51,571 nt of DNA from a virus: the IMG/VR virus record IMGVR_UViG_3300031951_000236, positions 1 to 51,571 of that record, one strand, 5' to 3'. Every line of letters begins with the position of its first letter. The first letter of the stretch is position 1. The position numbers and the translations under genes were made by a program. This document shows positions 44,338-51,571 of the stretch, one piece after another. The notes below the pieces were generated by a model. The model saw only the letters and a program-made list of their open reading frames with translations. It searched no databases and was not told the origin of the DNA.

Positions 44338-44742
44338 ATGGCAACTTATCGTGGATCCGCTTCTTCGTATGATATAGGTGAAAAACCACCAACAGTTATT
44401 TGGACTGTAGTTCGTGGAGACACATCTGGTTTTAAGGTTTATGTAGTAGATGATGCGGGGGACCCATTAATTATTCCAGATTGGAATATTAATATGAAAA
44501 TTAAGCGTCCAAACAATACAGCAGATCTTGGAATTATCACAGATGATGCCACGCTAATTATGGATTTATATCCAGCAGCAGATGCAGATGATCTTGTAGG
44601 AGAATTTACAGTTTGGTTAACTTCTTCAGAATCTTTTATTTTACAAACTGGAGACATCTTTGATATTCAGTTATCAGATGCTACAAGAGTATGGACAGTT
44701 GCTCAGGGTAGCATGAAGATTCTTGAAGATGTAACAGATTAA
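44338..44742 (+). CDS. LtfC-like tail protein (134 aa)
   Basis: MATYRGSASSYDIGEKPPTV and VVRGDTSGFKVYVVDDAGDP, then a beta-sandwich ending AQGSMKILEDVTD. RGDT is present as in 32151. TATAAT is six bases before the ATG; its TAATG couples it to the next gene. Confidence 0.74.
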   Translation: MATYRGSASSYDIGEKPPTVIWTVVRGDTSGFKVYVVDDAGDPLIIPDWNINMKIKRPNNTADLGIITDDATLIMDLYPAADADDLVGEFTVWLTSSESFILQTGDIFDIQLSDATRVWTVAQGSMKILEDVTD

Positions 44743-44963
44743 TGGCAAGAGCAACACTATCAAACCTGCAACATAAAACAAAATATATAAAACCAATTGA
44801 CTACTCTGTAAAACAAATAAACTTAATTGCTCCAACAGTAACAATAAAGCACGACTTACCATTTAGGGTAAGATTCAAATCTATACAAATTGAAGGATAC
44901 AGTGCTTCTAATCCACCCCCAATTCCGCTACAAGTGATTGGCTTTAGTAACTGGATTCTCTAA
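44742..44963 (+). CDS. Tail-region protein (73 aa)
   Basis: MARATLSNLQHKTKYIKPID then VTIKHDLPFRVRFKSIQIEG ending QVIGFSNWIL. Start overlaps the preceding stop. Small structural protein, function unknown. Confidence 0.62.
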   Translation: MARATLSNLQHKTKYIKPIDYSVKQINLIAPTVTIKHDLPFRVRFKSIQIEGYSASNPPPIPLQVIGFSNWIL

Positions 44964-44992
44964 AAATATAAAAAAGGAGTTATAATAAGGTC

Positions 44993-45439
44993 ATGGCAAA
45001 AATCTCAGTCCCAACACTAAAAACCAAGTTTCAAACTGGTGATCGTCCTTCACAACAGGATTACGAAGATTTAATTGATTCAACCTCAGCCCGTTCCACA
45101 GATCTCGGAACAATGGGTAATAATGAAAATACAATTACTGGTATTGAGAATGCCACAGTGATTGATAATTTTGATGCCACAGAGTGGCGAATGGTTAAGT
45201 ATATTGTTTCCATTGCTAAGACAACAGCAGGAGATAATAAATTTTATGCAACAGAGTTGACCATCTTGGTAGACGGTACAAATGTAAATGTCTCTGAGTA
45301 TGGCACGATAGACAATGATGGGAATATTGGCACCATTAGCGTCTCTAGGGTAGGAAATACAGTTTCGTTAACTGTTACTCCAGACCCTGCAATTAAGCCA
45401 GTCACAGTTCGTTATGCACGAATTGGACTTAAGGCATAA
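44993..45439 (+). CDS. Tail fibre-like protein (148 aa)
   Basis: MAKISVPTLKTKFQTGDRPS start, then a C-terminal 90 residues from WRMVKYIVSIAKTTAGDNKF that are paralogous to the end of the protein at 45455-47338. TATAAT lies six bases before the ATG; an AAGGAG is also close, so either mode of initiation is possible. Confidence 0.7.
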   Translation: MAKISVPTLKTKFQTGDRPSQQDYEDLIDSTSARSTDLGTMGNNENTITGIENATVIDNFDATEWRMVKYIVSIAKTTAGDNKFYATELTILVDGTNVNVSEYGTIDNDGNIGTISVSRVGNTVSLTVTPDPAIKPVTVRYARIGLKA

Positions 45440-45454
45440 ATAAGGAGATAAAAA

Positions 45455-47338
45455 ATGGCAACAGTAACAAAAGACTTTAAGGTAAAGAATGGTCTTATTG
45501 TTGAAGGCACAACAGGTACCATCGACGGTCAAGATATTCTTACAAAGAAAGTAGACGACCAAAACTATATTATTGGTCTTATTGGTGGAACAGCCACCTC
45601 AATAAACACACCAAATGCAGTTGTAAAGCGTGATGCTAATGGCAACTTTGCTGCTGGTGAAGTAACAGCAGATCTTGTTGGTGATGTAACTGGTCAAGTA
45701 TCAGATATTTCAAACCATGATACAGATGATCTTTCAGAAGGTGCATCAAATAAATATTTTACAGATGCAAGAGCAGTAACTGCAAACACTGGTTTGTGGG
45801 ACACAATTGGTGCAGCAGCAGATGCAGAGGCAGACGCAATTCTTGCAGCACAGCAGTACACAGATGGAGAAATTCAAGATGAAGTAACTGCTCGTGATGC
45901 AGCAATTCTTCTTGCTAAGAATGATGCAATTGCAGATGCAGCATCAGATGCTACAACAAAAGCAAATGCAGCAGAACAGAATGCAAAGGATTACACAGAT
46001 GACGAGATTGCTGCAGAAGTAACTCGTTCAAATAACTATGCAGATGCAGCAGCCACAACAGCAGAAAATAATGCTAAAGCATATGCAGATGGACTTTCAT
46101 CTGGTCTAAACTGGAAGCAAGCAGTTCATCTTCTATACGATGCAGCGATTCCAGTACTATCTGGTAGCGGAGCATCACAGTTAATTATTGATGGACATGA
46201 CCCACTAGGAGATGCAGATAGCGGATACAGAGTTCTTGTTACTCAGTCATCAGATGCTGGTATCTATGTTTTCAATAGCACAGGCGGAAACTGGACACTT
46301 ACTCGTCCAGAAGATGCAGACGCATTTGCTGAACTAGTTGGTGCAGCAGTATTCGTAATGGAAGGAACCAATTATGGTTCTACAGCATGGGTACAGGCTA
46401 ATCACTATCTAAGTGGTTTTTCTGGACAATCATGGACACAGTTCTCAGGTCAGGGTACATACCTTGCAGGAAATGGTTTAACACTTGATGGCACAACATT
46501 TGAAATTGATACAAATGTTACTGCTACAAAGTTGTATGCAGATGGTGTTGCACAAGATGCACAAGATGCAGCAATTGCACATACAGATGCTCGTGAAATT
46601 GCAATTACATCTGCTTACGAAGGATATGCCAATGGTGTAGCCCTTACTGCAGAACAAAATGCAAATCTTTACACAGATGGAAAGATTTCTGATGAAGTTG
46701 AAGATCGCAATGATGCAATTAACAATGCGATTAATGCTCTTACAACATCTGACATTGAAGAGGGTACAAACCAATACTACACAACCTCTCGTGCTAAGAC
46801 AGATGCAGCAGCACTTATCACAGGTGCAACAAAGACTAATATTGTTATCACAGGTGATGAGAATGGTCTTACAATTACCGCAGAAAATGGTGTTGCAGAT
46901 TCAACTACAAATGATCTTGTAGAAGGAACTGGTCCAGGAGCAAATCTATACTTCACAGATGCTCGTGCAGTATCTGCTCTTGAGGCAGTCACACCTGACT
47001 TCCCAGCAGTAGACATTGCTTCTGTTGCAAAGCAGGTAGCAGCATCACATAATGTACCAACAGCAAGCACACATACTGCATACGCATGGGCACACGCTTC
47101 ATACCGTTCTGCAGAATTCCTTGTGAAGATTGCTAATGGTTCACATACAGATGTTTCAAAGGTTATCTTAACACTTGACTCATCAAACAATGTAGCAATT
47201 ACAGAATATGCAATGGTTGGAACAAATGGCTCATTAGGATCTGTTTCTGCAGATATCGATGGATCAAATGTTCGTCTTCGTGTTGCAACCAACAACAATA
47301 ACTCAGATGTTCTTGTTGTAGGAACACTTTTAGCATAA
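45455..47338 (+). CDS. Large tail fibre (627 aa)
   Basis: MATVTKDFKVKNGLIVEGTT start (shared with 47368-47820), DTDDLSEGASNKYFTDARAV and Ala/Asp-rich repeats giving a helical shaft (roughly residues 80-210). A middle GYRVLVTQSSDAGIYVFNST module, then SDIEEGTNQYYTTSRAK. The last 85 residues form a head domain paralogous to the C-terminus of the 148-residue protein. A GGAG precedes the ATG. Trimeric long fibre is likely. Confidence 0.82.
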   Translation: MATVTKDFKVKNGLIVEGTTGTIDGQDILTKKVDDQNYIIGLIGGTATSINTPNAVVKRDANGNFAAGEVTADLVGDVTGQVSDISNHDTDDLSEGASNKYFTDARAVTANTGLWDTIGAAADAEADAILAAQQYTDGEIQDEVTARDAAILLAKNDAIADAASDATTKANAAEQNAKDYTDDEIAAEVTRSNNYADAAATTAENNAKAYADGLSSGLNWKQAVHLLYDAAIPVLSGSGASQLIIDGHDPLGDADSGYRVLVTQSSDAGIYVFNSTGGNWTLTRPEDADAFAELVGAAVFVMEGTNYGSTAWVQANHYLSGFSGQSWTQFSGQGTYLAGNGLTLDGTTFEIDTNVTATKLYADGVAQDAQDAAIAHTDAREIAITSAYEGYANGVALTAEQNANLYTDGKISDEVEDRNDAINNAINALTTSDIEEGTNQYYTTSRAKTDAAALITGATKTNIVITGDENGLTITAENGVADSTTNDLVEGTGPGANLYFTDARAVSALEAVTPDFPAVDIASVAKQVAASHNVPTASTHTAYAWAHASYRSAEFLVKIANGSHTDVSKVILTLDSSNNVAITEYAMVGTNGSLGSVSADIDGSNVRLRVATNNNNSDVLVVGTLLA

Positions 47339-47367
47339 TAAATAAATAAAAGAGGGAGTGGTAGATC

Positions 47368-47820
47368 TTGGCAACAGTAGATAAAGATTTTAAGGTCAAG
47401 AATGGACTAGTCGTCGCTAACGGCGGTAGTTTTGGAGGATCTGTAGTTGTAGGAGAACCTACACTAAGCACACATGCTGCTACCAAGGCATATGTAGATG
47501 CTATGGCTGGTGGAATACCAGTTGATTCTACCCCTCCCTCTTCACCAGAAAATGGTGATTTATGGTTTGATACATTAACAGAAAGAGTACATGTATATTA
47601 TAATTCTTCTTGGTTGGCTATTGCTACCCTTGAAGATGCTGAAACACTTCAAGATCACATACACGATACATCTATTGACGGAAATGGTTTAATTGTTACC
47701 ATGTTCGTTTCTGGCGGTACATATAGTGATCCAGGTGTAGTTATAGAAGGTGGCTCATACAACACCTCAAGTTGGTCAGAAACTTGGGATGGTGGAGTTG
47801 CTACAGATAATTTCAATTAA
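47368..47820 (+). CDS. Tail protein (150 aa), TTG start
   Basis: MATVDKDFKVKNGLVVANGG then HAATKAYVDAMAGGIPVDST and WFDTLTERVHVYYNSSWLAI. The N-terminal 17 residues match the large fibre at 45455. The start is TTG with GAGGGAG upstream. It is a short-fibre or adapter protein. Confidence 0.72.
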   Translation: MATVDKDFKVKNGLVVANGGSFGGSVVVGEPTLSTHAATKAYVDAMAGGIPVDSTPPSSPENGDLWFDTLTERVHVYYNSSWLAIATLEDAETLQDHIHDTSIDGNGLIVTMFVSGGTYSDPGVVIEGGSYNTSSWSETWDGGVATDNFN

Positions 47821-47878
47821 AAATTGATGTTATAATACATTTATAAAACGGTAGAAATACCATAAGGAGAGAAAAAAC

Positions 47879-50233
47879 ATGGCAACAAGAATGCAACAGC
47901 GCAGAGGAACAGCAGCACAATGGACTTCTGCAGATCCAATTTTAGCAGCAGGCGAAATCGGCTTTGAGTCCGATACAATCAAGTTTAAGATAGGTAATGG
48001 TGTTGATCACTGGTCAGACCTAAACTACTTCGTTGATGGAGCCACACTTGTTGACGGCGCTCCAGGATTATTAGATACTTTAAATGAACTTGCTGCAGCA
48101 ATTGGAGACGATCCAGCATTTTTTGCTACAGTAGCAAGTGATGTTAGTGCAGTTCAGTCTACTCTCTCCACACATGAAACTGACTCAACAAATGTTCACG
48201 GAATTACAAATACTGCAGATTTAGCAACAAAGTCTTATGCAGATACTGCAGTTTCAACTCATAATTCAGACACAACAAATATTCACGGTATTTCTGATAC
48301 AGCAGATTTAGTTTATGATGCTGACTTAGATGCACATACAAACTCAACAACAAGCGTACACGGAATTAATAATACGGCAGATCTTGCAACACAAACATAT
48401 GTAACTAATGCTATTTCTGATCACCACCTAGAAACAGAAAATATTCATGGAATTACAAATACAGCAGATTTAGCAGTACATTCTGATTTGTCTACACTTG
48501 AATCAAATCTTGAATCATACACAACTGATGCAATTGCAGATCACGAAGCAGATACCCTGGATGTTCACGGTATTGCAGACACAGCAGCATTGGCTACAAA
48601 GATATATGCTGACGGTAAGGCATCAGATGCAGAAACAGCAGCGACAAATGCAGCAGCATCTGCATTATCTTCACATAGTTCAGACACAACAGATGTTCAT
48701 GGAATCTCTGACACATCTCTATTGGCAAGAACTGACGGAGCAGTATTTACTGGTTATGTAACTGTTCCACAAACACCAGTTTTAAACGGACATGCTGCAA
48801 GCAAAAGATACGTAGATCAGGTTGCTGCTGGAATTAACTTCCACCAACCAGTTGTTGCAGCAACAACAGCAGCAATTACTCTTAGCGGAACACAAACAGT
48901 CGATGGAGTTTCTTTATCAGTTGGTGATCGTGTTCTTGTAAAGAATCAAGCATCACTACCAGATAACGGTATTTATGTAGTAGCATCAGGCTCATGGACA
49001 AGAGCAGAAGATGCAGATGGAAATCCAGAGGGAGAATTAGATACTGGAGACTTTGTTTATGTTTTGAATGGAACCTATAACAAGGGATTTGGATTTGTAT
49101 TATCATCACCTGGACCAATTGAAGTTGGAACATCAAATGTAAATTATGTTCCGTTTAACTCTACAGTTACAGTAGAACCAGGATATGGTTTAGAAGAGAC
49201 TGTTCCAGGAGAACTTGCCGTAGATGGATCAGTTATTGCTCCTTTGGCAAATCCAACATTTACTGGTACCGTAACATTGCCTAACTCTACAGTTTCAGAA
49301 GCAGTTATTGCAAATGATGCAGTTACAACTTCAAAGATATTAGACTCAGCAGTTACTACAGGCAAGATTAACGATTCTGCAGTTACAACTGGAAAGATTA
49401 ATGGCGGAGCAGTTACAGAAGATAAAATTGCAAATGGCTCAGTTACAACTGATAAAATTAATAATTTAGCAGTTACAACTGGAAAGATTAATGATTCTGC
49501 AGTAACAACTGATAAGGTACATGATTTAGCAATTACAACTGCTAAACTAGATGCATTATCAGTAACAACTGGAAAAATTACTGACTCTGCAGTTACTACA
49601 GACAAGATTAACGACTCTGCAGTTACTACTGCTAAGGTAAATGATCTAGCAATTACAACTGCAAAGATAGACGATGGAGCAGTTACATCTGCTAAAATTG
49701 CAGATGGAGCAATTGTTGACGCAGACATTAATGCAACAGCAGCAATTGCCCAGTCTAAGATTTCAGGTCTTACAACTGATCTAGGTCTTAAGGCACCAAA
49801 GGCAGACCCAACATTTACTGGTACAGCAACAGCAGCCAATTTAACTGCTACTGGTACAGTAACAGTATCATCATCTGGAATAGTATTTACAGATGGAACA
49901 CAAACAAAAGAAGGCGTTCCATCAAGAACTCCAATTGTGTCAAAAACAGTAAGTTATACATTAAGTGCACTAACAGAAAGAGATTCATTAATTGAAGTTA
50001 ACTCTTCTTCTGCAACAACAGTAACAATTCCAACAGACGCATCTGTGGCGTTCCCAGTAGGAACTTCCCTAGATATTCTTCAGGTTGGAACTGGACAAGT
50101 TACAATTGCAGGTGCATCTGGAGTAACTGTTAATGCAACTCCTGGACTTAAGTTAAGAACACAATGGTCTGGTGCTACATTATTCAAGAGAGCATCAAAC
50201 ACTTGGGTTGTTTACGGCGATCTATCTGCCTGA
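47879..50233 (+). CDS. Tail fibre ending at UGA, with in-frame extension
   Basis: 784 residues: MATRMQQRRGTAAQWTSADP (a shared receptor-end module), repeated H-rich VHGI-TADL units, a GINFHQPVVAATTAAITLSG segment, an array of A-V-T-T-x-K-I-N-D repeats (around nucleotides 49318-49740) and a head ending NTWVVYGDLSA. The stop is TGA (50231-50233) and the same frame continues without interruption to TAA at 50780. The homologous 643-residue tail protein has NTWVAYGDISEG joined directly to a Pro-rich tail. Readthrough would make a 967-residue product with a Pro-rich, eight-Cys C-terminus. Confidence 0.82.
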   Translation: MATRMQQRRGTAAQWTSADPILAAGEIGFESDTIKFKIGNGVDHWSDLNYFVDGATLVDGAPGLLDTLNELAAAIGDDPAFFATVASDVSAVQSTLSTHETDSTNVHGITNTADLATKSYADTAVSTHNSDTTNIHGISDTADLVYDADLDAHTNSTTSVHGINNTADLATQTYVTNAISDHHLETENIHGITNTADLAVHSDLSTLESNLESYTTDAIADHEADTLDVHGIADTAALATKIYADGKASDAETAATNAAASALSSHSSDTTDVHGISDTSLLARTDGAVFTGYVTVPQTPVLNGHAASKRYVDQVAAGINFHQPVVAATTAAITLSGTQTVDGVSLSVGDRVLVKNQASLPDNGIYVVASGSWTRAEDADGNPEGELDTGDFVYVLNGTYNKGFGFVLSSPGPIEVGTSNVNYVPFNSTVTVEPGYGLEETVPGELAVDGSVIAPLANPTFTGTVTLPNSTVSEAVIANDAVTTSKILDSAVTTGKINDSAVTTGKINGGAVTEDKIANGSVTTDKINNLAVTTGKINDSAVTTDKVHDLAITTAKLDALSVTTGKITDSAVTTDKINDSAVTTAKVNDLAITTAKIDDGAVTSAKIADGAIVDADINATAAIAQSKISGLTTDLGLKAPKADPTFTGTATAANLTATGTVTVSSSGIVFTDGTQTKEGVPSRTPIVSKTVSYTLSALTERDSLIEVNSSSATTVTIPTDASVAFPVGTSLDILQVGTGQVTIAGASGVTVNATPGLKLRTQWSGATLFKRASNTWVVYGDLSA
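49318..49740 (+). repeat. AVTTxKINDS repeat array
   Basis: About fourteen tandem units of ten residues (AVTTGKINDS and variants such as AVTTDKINDS and AITTAKIDDG) in the tail fibre, with a 30-base nucleotide period. Such repeats form beta-helical shafts. Confidence 0.75.
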
Positions 50234-50782
50234 ATAGGTAGTCCTTCACCCGCACCCGCTCCTGTAGCGCCTAGCCCAGTTGCACCTTCACCAGTTGCAC
50301 CTTCCCCTGTACCATCACCAGTAACACCACCATCATTCCCACCTGCACCAACACCTGCACCAACACCAGCACCTGTAGCACCGTCTCCAGTTGCACCAGC
50401 ACCTGTAGCACCGTCTCCAGTTGCACCAGCACCTGTAGCACCGTCTCCAGTTGCACCAACACCAACACCAACACCCGCACCTGCGCCAGTGGCACCTTCA
50501 CCAGTACCAACACCTGCACCTGCGCCAGTGGCACCTTCGCCAGTCTATGTAGCACCTACACCTGTAGCACCTACACCAGTACCAACACCTGCACCTACAC
50601 CAACCCCTACACCTGCTCCAGTTGCACCTTCACCAGTTCCAACACCAGTCCCAGCACCTGTAGCAGCACCTTCACCAACTCCAGTTGCTGCATCTTGTGA
50701 CTGTTCTTGGCAAGGATGTAGCGTATCATGTTGCTTACCATGCGGAGGTATAATGAGCGGAGGAGAATGTATAGTTTGTTAA
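50231..50782 (+). other. UGA readthrough region and Pro-rich Cys-rich extension
   Basis: From the TGA at 50231 the frame continues 182 codons to TAA (50780-50782). It opens IGSPSPAPAPVAPSP and has repeats of PAPVAPSP and PTPAP, then ends in eight Cys with the spacing of the 643-residue protein: CDC..QGC...CC..CGG..SGG.C..C. No start codon with a Shine-Dalgarno sequence lies near its beginning. The composition and Cys pattern show that this region is still under protein-level selection. Confidence 0.8.
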
Positions 50783-50859
50783 TTAATATTAATTAAAAAT
50801 AGTGTTATAATTAACACATCATATGCCTATAATAAATAGTCATATAAAAGGAGAAGATA

Positions 50860-51571
50860 ATGGCAACAAAGAAAACTGGAAGAAAATCTCAGGCAGCAAA
50901 TGACTTTTTAGAGCCTAAAGCACCAACTGGAGTATCTGCATCAGATGTAGGTACAAGTAGATCATTTAATGATGGTGCAGCAGTTGTTTCATTTTCTTTG
51001 CCAGCAGATTCTCCTGCAGCAACATCTTATACAGTAACTGCTAGTGATGGTAAAACAGCAACAGGTGCTTCTTCTCCAATAACAATTGCTGGACTTACAT
51101 CAAACACAAATTATACATTTACAGTAACTGCTACAAACAATGCTGGAACATCTTTATCTAGCGCTGCTTCAGCATCAACACTAATTACAACTGTACCAGG
51201 ACTTCCAACAGGAATTTCTGCTACTTCAACAGTAGCAAATCAAGACACAGTCTCATGGACTGCCCCATCAAATAATGGTGGAAAAACTATAACTGGATAC
51301 AAGGTAAAGTCTTCAGACGGACCAGTTTATACAGTAGGCAATGTAACATCAACTACAATTTCAGAAACTGGTGGAACAAGCCAGACATATCAGGTTTTAG
51401 CAATTAATGGTAATGGAGATGGAGCATACTCTGCAAGTTCTTCTTCAGTTACTACGGTTTCTCCATTCTTCCCGCCATTCTTCCCACCATTCTTCCCACC
51501 ATCATTCCCGTTCTTCCCACCATTCTTCCCACCTTACTTCCCACCATTCTTCCCACCATCATTCCCGTTCT
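50860..51571 (+). CDS. Fibronectin type III-like fibre protein, cut by window end
   Basis: Begins MATKKTGRKSQAANDFLEPK after AAGGAG, then two FN3-like domains (roughly residues 25-105 with TSYTVTASDGKTATGA; 110-205 with TGYKVKSSDGPVYTVG and QVLAINGNGDGAYS). It then enters a run of FFPPFFPP repeats to the window edge. FN3 domains in phage tail proteins help bind carbohydrate surfaces. The end of the gene is not seen. Confidence 0.82.
   Translation, partial: MATKKTGRKSQAANDFLEPKAPTGVSASDVGTSRSFNDGAAVVSFSLPADSPAATSYTVTASDGKTATGASSPITIAGLTSNTNYTFTVTATNNAGTSLSSAASASTLITTVPGLPTGISATSTVANQDTVSWTAPSNNGGKTITGYKVKSSDGPVYTVGNVTSTTISETGGTSQTYQVLAINGNGDGAYSASSSSVTTVSPFFPPFFPPFFPPSFPFFPPFFPPYFPPFFPPSFPF

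Noticed and set aside
46478-46774. Cys-rich minus-strand frame in the large fibre
   Set aside because: It is a composition artefact of the Ala/Asp repeats on the sense strand.
48498-48761. Alternative-frame ORF in the large tail fibre
   Set aside because: It is a shadow of the Asp/Ala-rich repeats and has low-complexity residues without a start signal.
49144-49839. 231-codon antisense ORF over the TxKI repeat array
   Set aside because: The antisense repeat arises from the sense repeat; no promoter or RBS is seen.
1-51571. Integrase, attachment site or insertion sequence
   Set aside because: No recombinase gene, IS-like inverted repeats or target duplications were found, so I see no sign of temperate or transposed DNA in this window.

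Overview
The window reads as part of the genome of a large, AT-rich tailed bacteriophage. The evidence is a run of tail and receptor-binding proteins, a collagen-like fibre, an endolysin, a holin-like protein, nine tRNA genes, HNH and GIY-YIG nucleases, a DUF932 protein, a gp88-family protein, and long operons of small phage-type proteins. The ahpC-ahpD pair, the leaderless promoters and small proteins of types I associate with actinobacteriophages suggest an actinobacterial host, perhaps a freshwater lineage. The host is an inference; nothing here identifies it directly.

Layout. 1-16 kb is an accessory region: the end of an Hsp20 chaperone, PstS, AhpC/AhpD and a glutathione-peroxidase-like protein, two tRNA groups, a PAPS-synthetase-like fusion and a sulfotransferase, and eight 2-oxoglutarate/Fe(II) oxygenases. 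16-17.7 kb is a mostly noncoding stretch with DnaA-box-like sites and a repeated heptamer. 17.3-28.6 kb is a leftward set of operons of small, mostly unknown proteins, separated by promoters and by six copies of a pseudoknot-forming element (the first copy is at 153-180). 28.6-30.2 kb is a divergent rightward operon of Cys-rich microproteins. Its leader RNA is a twin of the leader of the leftward operon. 30.2-31.6 kb holds a short leftward group. 31.6-51.6 kb is the rightward structural region: LtfC-like tail proteins, a collagen-like fibre, Pro-rich tail proteins, a cassette of oxygenases, an epimerase and glycosyltransferases, a leftward endolysin, then large tail fibres and a fibronectin-type protein cut by the window end.

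How parts may work together. (i) A tail protein ends at UGA (50231) but its frame continues 182 codons into a Pro-rich, 8-Cys tail matching the C-terminus of another tail protein in the window. A tRNA with predicted anticodon UCA lies at 3349-3421, so suppressed readthrough is plausible. (ii) Directly after the Pro-rich tail gene lie two prolyl-hydroxylase-like oxygenases, a GDP-mannose epimerase-like enzyme and two fucosyltransferase-like enzymes. This suggests hydroxylated, glycosylated tail tips. (iii) The six intergenic elements share an H-type pseudoknot whose 4-bp stem covaries in every copy. They sit at gene 3' ends, mostly just upstream of the next promoter. (iv) Two divergent operons begin with the same promoter plus a leader carrying two copies of one 17-nt motif in a symmetric stem. 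Sequence patterns were read by eye; no homology search, tRNA scan or folding program was run.
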